A DNA stretch of 64,000 bases, from contig MPNW01000026.1 of the NCBI GenBank assembly GCA_011800805.1, forward strand, positions 11,093 to 75,092, read 5' to 3'. A model generated the notes under the pieces. That model was not told where the DNA came from, searched no databases, and worked only from the letters and a program-made list of their open reading frames with translations. The DNA comes from Hirudo medicinalis. Its lineage: Eukaryota; Annelida; Clitellata; Hirudinida; Hirudinidae. Below, one piece after another: positions 11,345 through 24,939 of the stretch (position 1 is its first letter; each line of letters starts with the position of its first letter). Both the position numbers and the translations under genes were made by a program.

Positions 11345-13946
11345 GTCTAATGTCTAACTTTATGAATTCTGAAATAATATAACTAAAACTCTACTAACAA
11401 TTACTGGGATGCACAGAGAAGTGTTATATCTATCGGATTAATGTTATCAAATAAAAAGCTTTAGGTTCATTTTAAAGCGCGATGCCTCTGACTTAACCAC
11501 AAAATATTAAAACCCTCTCCCTATCAGCCAAGCTACACCTATGTAAACAGTCGCCTCGAAAATTGGCACGAGATAAAGAGTTACTTTATATGTAAGGATC
11601 CTTTTGTTCATTTGGATGATAATAATTTGGTATAAGGTAAAAATTAACAATCTTCAAAACTTTAAAGTTTAGCACTATTATTAAAATATTGAGGTTTGAT
11701 CACTTAATTCGTAAATGGATAAAACGGATCAGCCACATTAAATCAAATTTTAATCAGAGACTTTATAAATATTTGATTAATGGATGGTTTTCAACTATCG
11801 AACAATTATTTAAAATTGATGGTAGTGTCAGACCATCCATCGTCACAGGCCTAATGGGAATTGATGAGGATTCGTTGCTAAGAAGCAAAAAATTATTTAA
11901 GGGCAGGGATGTCATTAAAACCTTTTCCAACACAGTTTAAAGGGGAGGAATGTCCCTCGATTCTTAAAGCAAGAGATCTTAACTTGCGAGACCGGCAAAT
12001 AAGACAGATATCGTCTAATTTCAGACTCAGCTAATTTCAGGGGAATTTTGAAAAGCTGGAATCAAACAAGCAAAAAATCTGCAATGGCGTCCATGTAGGA
12101 AATCTTAGAATTTGATGGTTATATTCACATATACTGTATACGTTTATATAAAGTTAATTCTTCGCGATTGTTAAAGGCTGAAACATCACAAAATAGAATA
12201 GTAATTTTGAATTAAGAGTGTTTGTTTAAAATCGTTTTGAAATGATTTGAACAGTCACCATTAACTAGTCTTCACACGACATATTTTTTAAGTTTCGTCT
12301 CTTAACGATTTCAACAGAACTTCACAAGACCACTAATGTAGATGGAAGCTTTCTCTGAAGAGGAAGGTTTTGAGGGCGGAGTGAAATCCGACTGGATCAG
12401 TATTGGTAATCGAGGGGGGAGTTTATTCTAGATATGTGGGCCAGCAACATCTATAGACCTGCCATCCAGTGTCGCAATGTAAATTCATTAGTGTAAATTC
12501 ATCTTAAGCGAGTTTGATTCTGTTGCAATTTTATTTGATTATCAAAAAAATATTTTTCAAATGTTTATGTGTCAATATTAGACTTTAATGAATGAACTTG
12601 TTGTGAAGGAAGCATTTACAGTTATTTATAGTTTTTGGTTCGCATAAAGAAAATACATAAAGGCCCAGGGCCGGGTTTCGCAACTTCGCGATCGTGTGTT
12701 ATCGGCCGCTGCTCTTGTTTATTGAGTTTCGCTGAGGGGAGCTATTGACCAATCAAGATATCTAATTAGCACACGAATTGAAGCGCCGATATGGAGATGT
12801 CGTCGTAAAATGTTATTTTTGCGTTTTGTTTTTCAACTTGTTTTCCGGATTTTGCTTGGAAGTTACTAAACGATAATCGAGTTAGTTTATTTGATTATTT
12901 TCTAGATTGTACATGTTGAAGTAGTTTATTAAAATGTTCTATCAAGGAACATTAAATTCTACCCAGACATTAAACTATTAAACGTTCCAAACATTGGTTA
13001 TTCACGTGCTGTAACCAGTTTTAAAAAGTGAAAATGATTACTATTTGTTTAATTCTGCAATTTTTTACTACTAGTAATGTCGGTTTTTATATAAATTGCA
13101 ATTACGCAGTGCTACATCTGTTCTTGGTTAAAGTTTATTTTTAAAGAAGCTCAATAAATTATGGTTAAATGTTTTAAATATTTTTTCCAAAATATTTAGT
13201 TACTAATTTTATTTTCTGAAAATCTTTTGGGGCCTTTAAACCAACATATGTGTTTTGTGTTATTACATGTTTTTGACTAGTACTGTAGGTTTGAAAATGG
13301 CATTTGAGTTTAAGTATATAAGAAGTTTTCTCAATAACCTTCAATATGTGTTTCTTCTAGTTTCTTGTGCTTGATCAATTCTCCTATGACTGCTTTGTTA
13401 AAGATTATGTTTACAAAACCTTTAATAAATATTTTAGGAGATGTGGAAGGGATTTATTTTTTCCTCTGTTTGTAAATTAATATTGTCATGGCAATGCTTG
13501 TTTCTGCCAATTGGACTACATAATTTTAAAACAACATGATTTCATAGCAAAGAGAAAGCATTTGAGAATTTTAGACATTTTGTTTTATTTAATTATCTTA
13601 AAGAGTATGCGTTATGGCTTAATTTATAATTTAAAATTATAAAAATAAGTTAAGGTGAAATGTTTCCTGGTAACTGCCTGCAATTTTACATAGGTCAAAA
13701 TCCTTTCATCAAATTTTAATGTTGAGGTAATACATTTATTTAGGACAAATCAGTAACTTGAATAGTTTTGAAATTTCATCATTATGTAGAGGTAATTTTC
13801 ATTTTTGGAGGTGGCTTTTTTTATGACCAATGACAATGATGAAAACAATTATATTCTGCAGACTTTGTTGAAATATTTTTATTTCCTTGAAGGAGCAAGT
13901 GTTGTATTTGCGAACTTAAACGTTGAATTCTCATTGAATTTCAGAC
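11345..13946. other. Shared upstream region of the two divergent genes
   Basis: No supported gene. An 83-codon plus-strand frame (11689-11940) has no recognisable motif. The CpG-rich patch at about 12665-12800 (GGCCGGGTTTCGCAACTTCG, TTATCGGCCGCTGCTC) with a GACCAATCAA motif near 12745 stands out from the AT-rich surroundings and is a candidate promoter or first non-coding exon for the plus-strand gene, whose ATG follows a splice acceptor (TTTCAG at about 13944). Confidence 0.4.
12660..12810 (+). promoter_or_regulatory. Candidate CpG-rich promoter / 5' UTR start for strawberry notch
   Basis: Local CpG density is far above the flanks, with CGCAACTTCGCGATCG, a CGGCCGC site and a CCAAT box. The first coding exon of the downstream gene begins just after an AG acceptor, so an upstream non-coding exon is required; this patch is the best candidate. 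No TATA box is evident. The call rests on composition only. Confidence 0.3.
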
Positions 13947-16900
13947 ATGTCCGATGCTATAAAAGAAGCAATGAAGGAGTGTGGTCTAGAAGAACTGCTA
14001 AACTTTGGAGAACTGGACTTTGATTCTTCCATAGAATTGAACACAGGGTCAAGCAGCCAGACCACATTGAGCCAATCACCACCTACTTTAAACTATACTT
14101 CTTCTATTAATGCATTCACCAGTCATCAAGTGACTCAGACTGCACCAAATAATCAGGCACCGATCATAATAAGACTTGGGACATTGCCTTCTCAGCCTCA
14201 AATTATGGCTCCCCAGTTGCATCCAAACCCGACACAAACCCGTCCGGCACACTCTGGTGGGGTGATTCTTAGGGGAAATGCCAGGCCGCAGTCTCTGCCA
14301 TTTGTTTGTCAGCCCGTTGTCAGTAGTACTGCCTCAATATCACAACATTCCCTTCCTAGTCAGAATGGGCGAATCATCAAACTCATTCCAAAAGTCACTC
14401 AATCTTCTGGCACACCCGGTCCGATCAGAGCTCTTGTCAATAATGGGTTGAACAGTGGCATGCCTCTAGTCTTAAATCCTACTCCTATTATAACCCAGAT
14501 TAATGCTCAACCCACTCACATTAGGCATATCACTCGTCAGAGTTTGCCCTCAAACACTAAACCTGTTGTCCAGTTACCAGTGCCCAATCAGAATGGGGTG
14601 TTAAGATTAAGCGTGCCAGCTGCAGCAAGACATAATGCCACCAGACCACCTGTGCTTCACCAGAATATTTCATTTTCTGCAAGTGGCACTGTCCTGCCCA
14701 ATAATTTGCCTGGAAACATTCCATTTAGGGTTATCTCTCGACCAAATGCTAACCAACTGGCCCAGAGGCCAGTAACAGTGCTCAACCAGAATGTTGCTTC
14801 TGTAAATGCTTCCAGGTTTGTCACTCCAATTTCTCCTGCAAGTACAATGGTATTAACTCAGATGAGCAAGAATACTCCCAGTCCTCCAAGTCATTTAAAC
14901 AGTTTTACTGGCAACCAAATGATCACCAGTCACTATACAGAGATGGTGAAGGCACCTTTTCTAAATGTCACTGCTTCAGCCACAGCAAACATTTTTAATA
15001 CAACTTCTGTACAAATTAAAACATCAAACCCTACAGACAAATCTATTGATGTTGCATCATCATTACCAAACAGCTCTGATGTGAAGTTGGCTATTTCAAA
15101 CAATCCTGTAACATCGATTGATAAGCAGTCACTAAATGTAAGTGCAGAATTTGAAGTCAAACACATAAGTGGTAGACTTTAAAAATTTCAAATTCTGTGG
15201 TCTTGAAAATTTCAGAGTTCTGAAGAAAAAAAACCCACGGCACAGATGGCAGACGCAGATTCTGGGGATATTTGGGCTGCACTCAGCGAATTGGCTGCAT
15301 TTGATGGATTGGTAGTATTTTTGTCAAAAATTAATATTACATTAAATTTATATTAAATTTCAACTAAACTAATTTAAACAATGTTTCACTGTAATCTTAA
15401 GACAATGACTGTGTTAATTAACTTTATAGTTCTAACGCGTTATAAGTGTCCGATCTCTGTTATCATTGATAACATGCTATATTTCATGCTATACAAATTA
15501 TCTTTCTATTTAATGCCCCAAATATATTTGTTCAGGCTCTCTTTCAAATATGAAGTTTATGTTCATTTTTGTGAAGCCTTTTGGCTTTCTTTTCCATACC
15601 AGACTTCTATTTTGAAAACTCGTTTGATACCACAATGTCGGTTCTTATATTGGATCTGGGTCTTATGATTATTTCTAAACTATTCTTTATACCTTGTAAG
15701 TTTTGCAACCTAAACTTTGGACGTAACGTTTCCTGGTCACATCAATTTCTTTTATTTGAGCCCATTGGTCCTCAATAAACCATGGCATTCCTTCCCAAGG
15801 GCTTATGTGCTAGTGAAAGCTGGATTGCTATCATGTCATGACATCATTCAATCTAGTAAACCCTCTAAGCCAACTTCTAAGCATATCTTGTAAACCTGCT
15901 ACTTGGGCGACTTAAAAATGCTTAATATTAGAAAACAAATTCCACAAGCATTTACTTTGTTTATCTAGGTGTGAATCTCCTACATATCATCAAACCTAGC
16001 AGACAAAATCTGCAGTTTCAATAATTATCTTTTCAAAAGTGTGCAAAAGTTAAAAGTGTAACATAATTTTTTGCAATTCTTACATATTAGAAAATAAAGG
16101 CACCTTCACAATTTTTAAAGTGACTATTAACCACTTTTTAATGATGTTAATGTTTGCTTAATTAATGCTAATTTGTACAGAAAGAAGAAGATCTCGGTAA
16201 AGCGGAACCGACAAGTTCTGCCAAAGAGGAAGCATTCGCCAATAAAAAGGAAGTATTAAGCATGGTCAACAGCCCATCCGTACTAGAATCAAACACTCCG
16301 CAATCCATCGTCGGCGCGATGAATAGGATTCCGAGCGTCCAAAAAGTAGTAATAGGAGAGAAGGTGTTATATCCTCATAGACCAGAATTTTTGGGAGGTC
16401 CAAGAATTCCATTCCAAAATTTGTCATTAATCAATGGAAATCCCAGGACCTATACTTCCCAAATAAGACCCAATGGTCATGTCATAGTAAGTAATATTTT
16501 AATAATTTTTATAATCAAGGACCAGTAATTAATAATATTAATGGTTGTAATTTGCCAATTTGATTTAGAATTTAATACCTGGTGTGCCCATCATGAAGGA
16601 GGATGAAGCAGAAGAGGAGTTGAGCCATGCAGAAACATTTTCTGAGTACATGCCCACAAAATGTTGGTGAAGATAATGTGTTATGAAATGGTGTCAAATA
16701 TAAAATAATATTAAATTATAAATTGCATTTCTGAGACACTGAATTAGAAGGGTTATTAATTCCATCTAAAACTCTTCTCTATGTTACACTTTTTCCTCTT
16801 TCACCTTTCATTTTGTCATTTTTTATTTTAGAAAATACTTGTTGTCTTTCAATTTAGTTGGCTATGAAATTATTTATGAGTAATAAATATTTTTCTAAAA

Positions 16901-19900
16901 CAAACAATTCTAAAGTAATTATTTTGATAGATTAATTAATGTTGATAATAAAACATTGTTATCTTACAATCACTTCTTTACACTTCTAAAAATGACTGAT
17001 ATATTTTTTATGTCATATGTTTAGAAGCTTCAACTTTTGTGAATTTTTTACAATGTTAGATACTGAGGTGGTGATTATAGTGATTGCTTTCAGTAAAACT
17101 TGGATGCAAGCATCCAGATCCAGTGGTTGAATCTGCCAGTTTGTCGAGCGTTGAAGCACCTGATGTCAATTACAATACAGCATTGCCCAGGTGTTGCTGG
17201 CAAGAAGGTCTCTTGTCTGCTGTTCAGATGGAATCCATCGTTTATGCCTGCCAGAAACATACAACCTTCCTGCCTAATGGCGATAGGGCTGGTTTTCTGA
17301 TCGGAGATGGTGCCGGTGTTGGAAAGGGTAGGATCATATCTGGCATCATCTATGAAAATTACCTCCAAGGCAGGAAGAGGGCTCTTTGGCAAGTTTTTTT
17401 CAACATGCTGTTATATACTGTTGTGATGTATGATTGATTTAATAATCACTTCTTCCTTACTAAAGGCTGAGTGTCTCCAATGACTTGAAAGTTGATGCAG
17501 AAAGGGATCTCTTTGATATTGGGGCTGTAAACATTAAAGTCTACTCACTCAATAAGGCATGATTCTGCATAAATTAATATCTTTAATCTATTATTTAAAA
17601 TTACAAATATGAATTTATTTTAAATTTTGTAGTTTAAATATGAGAAGATAAGCTCAAAAGAAAATGGAAAAGTGAAAAGTGGAGTCGTATTTGCTACGTA
17701 CTCCTCTCTGGTAGGACAGAGTAAAATACACAACAAATACAAAACAAGACTTCAGCAGTTGGTTAAATGGTTATCCAAAGATCCAGACAGTGTGGTAAAT
17801 TAAGTTGAATTTCATTACATGTTTTATGTTGGCTTTGTCCTCATCCTCGATTTTGGTCATTTAAGATTGTATTTGACGAGTGCCACAAGGCCAAGAATTT
17901 GTTTTCATCCTCGAATAAAAAGGCCACAAAAACTAGCGAAAAAGTACTGGAACTTCAAAACAAACTGAAAAAAGCCAGAGTTATTTATGCCAGTGCAACT
18001 GGTAAGTTAACTTGTTGCCAAGAATTTCATGCCTCAGATGAATTAGCAACATGGGTTACTCAGGTGCAACCGAGCCTAGAAACATGGGGTACATGATCAG
18101 ACTTGGACTCTGGGGACCTGGGACACCTTTCAACTCATTTGCTGATTTTGTTCAGGCTGTAGAGAAAAGGTAGAATTTCTACATTTCTATATTAATTATG
18201 CATTTATAATATAATTATTACCTCATCATTAAGGATGTTTATAAATTAATGGGTTGATGCTGCAGGGGTGTTGGAGCAATGGAGATGATAGCTATGGAGA
18301 TGAAGCAGAGGGGCACTTACATTGCCAGACAGTTGAGCTTCAAGGGCGTTTCATTCCATGTGGAAGATGTTGATCTCTCTGATAGTTTTGTTGAAATGTA
18401 CAATAAGTCCGTTCAATGGGTGGGTTCGTCTTATGTTACTCGGTGGATCAATATCATTTGTGATCGAATGTCTCTTTGATTTGCACCAGTGGGTAGAAGC
18501 TAGAGAAAAGTTTCAACAAGCCTCTGGTCTGGTTCAGCTCAACACTTCAGATACAAAGAAGATGTGGGGGCAGTTCTGGTCATCCCATCAGAGGTTCTTC
18601 AAGTATCTTTGCATCTCGTCCAAGATCGAGCACTGTGTCAGACTTTGTAACAAAGCCATTAAGCAGGGAAAGGTTAGTTTCTGTTTGTAAATTTGCTCTT
18701 TCATTTTCATGGAATATTTGTTCAAGATGTTTCTTGTCACAATATCAGACTGTGGTAATAGGTCTGCAGTCAACTGGGGAGAGCAGAATGAAAGACATTG
18801 TGGAGAAGGAATCTGATGAACTCGATGATTTTGTTTCTACTGCAAAGTAAGTAAAATTCAATAAAATAAATCGTTTTAAATATTTCAGAAACTTATTTTA
18901 TATGTAAAATCCAAAAATGAATTACTTTTGTCCACAGGGAGGTGCTCAAAAATCTGGTTGAAAAGTATTTTCCATGCTCAAGATCTCTCATGACAATCAG
19001 TCGCACCTCATCACCGAAGTTTAACAACAACAACAAAAGACTTCTGCCAAGTGGTAATTTCCTTGATTTCTATTGAATGAGGGATGCAAAATGAATTCAA
19101 TAAATACATTGTGTTTGCTAAGTACTCAATCATTTTTGTTTCACTGAAAATTTGTTTGTCAGATTCATTTGGCCAAAAGAATAAAAAACTGAAGAAGGAT
19201 TCAGAGAGCTCCAATGCTTCTGATTCGAGCGACAATGAAGATGATGATAACGGTGGCGATGAGATTGCTTCTAGTGATGAAAGTGACTACAATCCATTTG
19301 CACGTAACAGCGACGACGGTGAGGAAGGTTTAGCCGTATTTGGAATTGCGGCGCGAAGATAAAGCATTCCGTTACGTTCGATAGATTCACCTGAAGAGAA
19401 AACCCCCGAAAAGAAGAAGTCCAAGAAGAAAAGAAAAGCGAGCTCGTCAGAAGACGAGTCCGAAGAATTTTTTGAAAAATTGTGCGATTCCATCGTAATG
19501 AAAGGTTCGTAAAGATTTTGTTCGAAGAACCGATTAATAATTCTTGTAGTTCTAAATGTTTTGTGAATGATGCTCAAGAATTTGAAGAACAGACATTCAA
19601 TTATTATCATACAGCTTCATCACCTGATACTGAAGTTGTGGAGGAAGCATTGATTATGAAGAGGAAACTTTTAAAGTTAGTTGAGAGACTTGGTGATGAT
19701 TTGCCAGCAAATGCTTTGGATGATCTCATCAACCAACTTGGTGGTCCTGTTCGGGTTGCTGAGGTTGGTTTCAAAATTTGAGAATTTCCTGTTAACCTGA
19801 TTATCACTATAACGATTGAATATAATTAATGGTTGAAGAATTAAATGCTTGAATTTGTTCATCTTTTGACATCAGATGACTGGAAGAAAAGGAAGGCTTG

Positions 19901-22900
19901 TGAGTGGTGATGGAGGTATGGTGAGATATGAGAAAAGGAATGACTCTGATGCCTCCCTTGAAGCTATTAATCTCTCAGAGAAACAAAAATTTATGGATGG
20001 CAATAAGGTTTGTCTTCATTGATTCTATCTGATGCGTACTCTAAAACTAGGCTTCACATACTGCATGCACAAGGAGAATATAGTAATAATCTTGGCGTGC
20101 AGGTTGGCCGAATGGGTTGCGTTCCTGTATGCGGCGGTGACTGCAGCGGTTGCAATGTGTCGTGTTCGAACCCCGGCCTGCATTGCCACAAGCGCTCTTG
20201 GTAAGGAGCGCTATGTTATTATGAGTATATAACATTATGACAAATGTAAATGGTTAACAAGAAGCGCTTCTGATGCATATGGTGCTATACAAATCAAGCA
20301 CATTTACAAAATGTTTAATCTAGGTTGTCATAATGTTATACTCATAATAACATATTAATTGAATGTTATACTCATAATAATATTGTGACCTAATGAGATC
20401 AACGTTAGATGCTGTGATAATGGATAATAGTTTTATGACTACTAAAAGCATATGAAAGTCTTTAGCACCTCGTTGGATCTGTGTTATGATACCAAACACT
20501 TTATGTTGAACTTTATGATTCCAGTTGATAGCCATCATATCAGAGGCAGCCAGCTCAGGTATATCACTCCAGGCTGACAGGAGGGCAACCAATCAGAGAA
20601 GGAGGGTTCACATCACGCTCGAACTTCCGTGGAGTGCAGATCGTGCCATCCAGCAATTTGGTTTGAACCAATTTCTTAGGCACATGTTAATTGACGAGCC
20701 TCTTTTATTCTCTATTTTCAAACTTTCAGGTCGAACACACAGATCCAATCAAGTTAGTGCTCCTGAATATGTCTTTCTCATCTCTAAGCTGGCTGGAGAA
20801 AGAAGATTTGCTTCTACTGTTGCCAAAAGACTTGAGTGCTTGGTGGGGCATGTTTCTTTTTCAAATTTTGATTTAGTTCTGCTTGTTATTTTGTTGAGTT
20901 TGTTAAATATTTTGGTTACAATTTTTTTTTTGTTAGATTAATTAGCAATGCGTTGGTTAACCTAGAGAATCTATTAAATATGACAGGGTGCACTCACTCA
21001 TGGTGACAGGAGAGCTGCCGAGGCCAGAGATCTCAGTCAATTCAACATCGATAACAAGGTGACATTTTATAACCGTTCGTCTCAAAAGCATAAATGAATT
21101 TAATAAAATAGTGTTTAAATCCTACTGATGAATTATTGGTTGAGGTGAAACATCAAACACTTGCTCGAATGTTCCCATTTATTTCCAGTTTGGCCATTCT
21201 GCTCTGGATGCAGTTCTAAAGTCTGTAATTGGTGCGGATAAGCCTCTTGTTCCTCCATGCAGCGATGAAAGCGAAACTGAGGCATTTTTTAAGAGTGAGT
21301 TTAGCAACGACATGTCGAGTTTCTAATCTAGTTTAATTACCTACTTAATTTTAAGTTAATCGTTCAAATTCTCGATGCTCACTAGATCTCTAATGGCTTC
21401 GATCATTGACTTTTACAGAAGTTCGCCCAAGTCTTGTTGGTGTCGGACTGTTAAGCAAAACATCCGCTTCATTCATCATCGAGAAAGGTTTGTGTTTATG
21501 GGATTTTAGAAACAAATTTAGAATGTTGTCGTTGCTTTTGATGTCGTTTGAAATGTTCTTTATGTCCGAATTAAACAAATGGATTGATAGGAAACATTGG
21601 TAGCAAAGACCATCCTTCTAACCATCAACTCATCATACTAGGTTCCTCTGTTATGGTACAGTGTGATTTTCTTAAAATGACTTTGTGATTTCAGATTCAT
21701 GTAACATCACAAAGTTCTTGAACAGAATATTGGGCATGGAGGTGGAGATACAAAACTCCTTATTTGCTTACTTCACGAATACTCTCGGGAAGATTATCAT
21801 GGATGCAAAGAAGGAGGGAAAGTGGGACTTGGGGATTTTGGGTTGGTTTCTTTTTGGTATATTTTCTCTTATCACAACAATATTATTTAATTAGAAGGAT
21901 ATTAAATAAAGTTGAAAGTCAAATGTCAATCTATGTTCAGATGCTCACATTTTATAGCTCTAATGCCATTTATCTTCCTTGAAGACATAGGTTCATCTGG
22001 TGAATTAGTCGAGGAAATGGAGAGAGAAAAATTTAAAATCAAGGTGTCTGAAATACACACTTCTGTGGTCCTTCATACTATAAGTGTTGATAGGGGCTTC
22101 AACTGGGAAGCTGCCCACAAGTTGGCCGAGAAGCACAACGGTGCAGATGATGGGATATATAAATATAAAGGGGTTTGTTTATGATGACTATTTTGGATGT
22201 AACAGATGCTTTCAAAGTCACTAAGTTTTGTTTTCGTTCTTTAGGCTGTGGTGCTAGAACGTCCCCTGTACATTCTTGCCTTGTCAAAAAAAGACCAGAA
22301 AAATGAGAAGTGGTTTGAAATTTATAAGCCGAGCAACGGCAAGCAGCCAAACCTCTTGTCGCACAAGGACCTCAAGAAGTCTTACGAGAAGATATTAATT
22401 CCGACCGAGGATGTCATTACGTTCTGGAAGAAACAATTTGATCAATCTCTTCACATGTGCTCCCATAAATATGAGTAAGCAGGTGCTTTTTTGAGTTTTA
22501 CGATTTTCTTTAATTTCTTTAATATTATGTCTCAGGAAAGGGTATTGTTTGAAAACCACATGCGAAGTAGGAAAAAGAACAAGGTTGTACCACGTTCTCA
22601 GTGGTTCCGTGTTGAGCGTCTGGACCAACATGGAGCGTGTGCTGAGCAAAAGTCAGAGCCCCAAGGATGGTCGATTGCAGGTCATCAGGCTAAGGACCAG
22701 CAACAACAAGCGCATCGTTGGGGTGCTCATTCACCAAACAATAATGGATATCCTCATGCAGACCTTGAAGTCAGGAAGTGCTAACAATCCTCTGCCATCC
22801 AATGCCGCACCTTCCAGGGCTTACTCTTCATCCTCCACTCCTGATCTGTCTCACTCATCAGCCATTCCTTGGGCTCAAGCGAATGGCTCTGACTGGCGAT

Positions 22901-22902
22901 AA
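13947..22902 (+). CDS. SBNO: Strawberry notch homologue (SBNO), DExH helicase-like transcriptional co-regulator
   Basis: The first exon (13947-15137) encodes a Gln/Asn/Pro/Ser-rich, low-complexity N-terminus. Exons 15216-15311, 16181-16486 and 16569-16662 lead to the conserved core from 17095. The core has P-loop [14 protein letters not shown] box as [10 protein letters not shown] (17868-17897), SATG, then [16 protein letters not shown] and [10 protein letters not shown]. An acidic Ser/Asp-rich linker at about 19160-19330 precedes the C-terminal helicase part: [57 protein letters not shown]. The end follows the family ([13 protein letters not shown]) and stops at 22902. Strawberry notch proteins act in the nucleus in Notch/EGFR and Hippo-linked transcription. 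Two consecutive introns use GC donors (17389, 17557). One acidic-linker intron (about 19327-19389) is only about 60 bases. AATAAA at 23069 is a likely poly(A) signal. Confidence 0.95.
15778..15840 (-). repeat. Partial tRNA-derived SINE copy (tail half)
   Basis: Read on the minus strand, AATCCAGC..TCACTAG, then CCTTGGGAAGGAATGCCAT matches the post-B-box segment of the SINE at 50712-50840 (AATCCAGCCTGCACTG.., CCTTGGGAAGGAGTGCTACAT). The tRNA head is missing or too diverged to see. It lies in an intron of strawberry notch. Confidence 0.5.
20095..20300 (+). repeat. tRNA-derived SINE, full-length-like copy
   Basis: The head has an A box (GGTTGGCCGAATGGGTTGCG) and a B box (GTGTTCGAACCCCGG) at tRNA-like spacing. 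The body carries CTCTTGGTAAGGAGCGCTAT and the tail AGCGCTTCTGATGCATATGG, then TGCTATACAAATCAA. Related copies are at 23583, 50534 and 50712-50840. It is inserted in the strawberry notch intron between the exons ending at about 20008 and starting at about 20525, same strand as the gene. The tail resembles the 3' end of the LINE at 5154-5195. Confidence 0.75.
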
Positions 22903-24939
22903 GCGATTCTCAGAAGAATTTGTTTTCTGGACAAGTGGCCTGCTTGCATCCTCCCAAAGAGAAATCTAAGACTGCTGAAGAAGACATTTGTTTACTTGCA
23001 TTGATAGTGCTGTGATATGCGTGGTGATTTGTAAACCACATGTAGATATTACTGTTACTACTGTTAATAATAAAATGACAGTAAAGACTTTGAACACAGT
23101 TGTATCTTAGATATAGCCTGAAGTAAAATTTATTTGACATATGTTTAACTACGTATTTGTTAGGAATGAAGCCGAGGAAATGACGCTTATATATTTATTG
23201 CTAAGTGGAGCATGGGAATGCTTTTGTATATTTATTTGAGTGGATTGGCACATTTGGGTCCTGAGGTTGCCCTTCTCCAGTGTTGAACAGCCAGTGTTCA
23301 GTCTTTGAATTATTGGAAACTGTCTTTGTTTTGTTTGGATTGCTATTGATTAAAGTGGAGTGATATACCATTGTTGGATATCTGTTAGACTGCTTGCCCA
23401 GATGGTACCGAAATCATCGAGACACGAAGTTGATCAGGCCTTCTGAAGTTTTGGGTCGATTTGCGGCTAGATTTTGGCCGATGGATCTCATACAGAGCCT
23501 CTGCTGCATTATAAAGCTAGTCTATTCAGCCCATTAAAGCAAAATTTCAGGAGAAAGGCGCTTGAGGCGACGTCAATAACAGCGTTCAGGTTAACTCAGT
23601 GGTTGCGTTCCCGCATGCGGCGACGCAGTCGTTTTATGTCTCGTTCGCAACCCAGAAAGAGCGATTAAAAAGTGCCCAGTGCCGTCTCACCCTATTCGGA
23701 TGCTTAAGTCGCTCAAGAGATCGGCTAAATACAATGATTCTTATCGCCATCGTTGTCCGTGACAAGTTATCTTGATAAAACAAGCATGGCCCTCAGATGT
23801 CATATTTCGTTAAATATACCCCATTTTGCAACTCTGATATTTCCACGTGGCTACATCGACAACATGCACATCTCAACATATTTGCGTTGCGCACTGAAAT
23901 CGTAACCAACAGAGCCTCTGTTTCATTGCCTCATCGACACCCTGGTAGTCTCATTCAGTCCCATCGTAACGCTCAATCCGAACTTCTGGTGTCAGCAAGC
24001 TCGATTTAATTAGATTTGGGAAGAAACAATAACAGTTTTAATGAAACTTAGTAATAAGTCATAAGTATCGAAGCAATAACAAGTAAATCATCAGGACCTT
24101 TTTGGATCGATTTATTGGATTTCTATTTACCCCTCATCTCCATCATCTATTTCAACATTGGGTACAATTGTGATCAAACCTGAATAAATATTTATTATCA
24201 GCTATTTGTTCCCATGTGGATTAATATTAAAGCAATACCTTGAAGACAAAATACGACTTTATTTTGTTCATTCGTTACTTTCCAATGCAACTTGTAGGTG
24301 CCAACCATCTGTTAAGGATGTTAAATAATTTATACTTTCACCTTAGCTAATCAGTCTTTAAAAAAAAGTAGTCGTAATTAAGGTTAGTCACAATCTAAAT
24401 ATAAACTTATCATAATATTAAAAAAATGGCTAACGGCATTTAGAGGAAAATAATCCGGCATTTCGTTGACAAAGGATGCTTGAATGACTGTAATTGGCCA
24501 TACGTTATTAAAGTTAGACGATTTTAAACTACCAGAATTTAATTAATTCAATCGTCTATTATTTGAAACTGATTCACTTTGTTCAAAAACAAAATCTGCA
24601 TTGTTTAAGAAATGTATTTAAGTCACTTAATTTAAGTTCACTTAAATGTAAGCGTCCAATGTTTACATAGCAAATGTTTGTCATATCAAAGTTGGTTGGA
24701 TATGTTTTGCGCCTTTTCCAAGAACGTGTCGCCATAAACTCTTGATATATTTATTTTGTGTTAACATTATTTAAGTTATTTATGAGAAACATGTGATGCA
24801 AATCACAATTTGTTAGACACTGATTTAAATTATAAACTTATAAAACTTATTATAAAATTATAAACAAAAAAATTTAAAATTTAAAACTTTATTAAATTAT
24901 AAAATCTTTCAGATTTTCAGATTTGGACAAAAGGCAAAA
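22903..24939. other. 3' UTR of strawberry notch and spacer with a SINE; no other gene seen
   Basis: AATAAA at 23069-23074 fits the 3' end of the upstream gene. From about 23400 the base composition shifts (more CpG) across 23400-24010, suggesting old repeat material around the SINE at 23583. No protein family is recognisable. 24020-24930 is AT-rich with no signal I can name. Confidence 0.5.
23583..23692 (+). repeat. Diverged tRNA-derived SINE copy
   Basis: A-box-like AGGTTAACTCAGTGGTTGCG and B-box-like TCTCGTTCGCAACCC are spaced as in a tRNA head. The shared internal motif GTTCCCGCATGCGGCG corresponds to GTTCCTGTATGCGGCG in the copy at 20095. The sequence after the B box differs, so it may be a subfamily. 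Confidence 0.55.

Noticed and set aside
11689..11940. 83-codon plus-strand frame as a gene
   Set aside because: No motif, no splice context, and it lies in the upstream region of two divergent genes.
15138..15182. Extension of the first strawberry notch exon to the stop at 15182
   Set aside because: A consensus donor AAT|GTAAGT at 15138 joins in phase to the next exon, so the tail is intronic.
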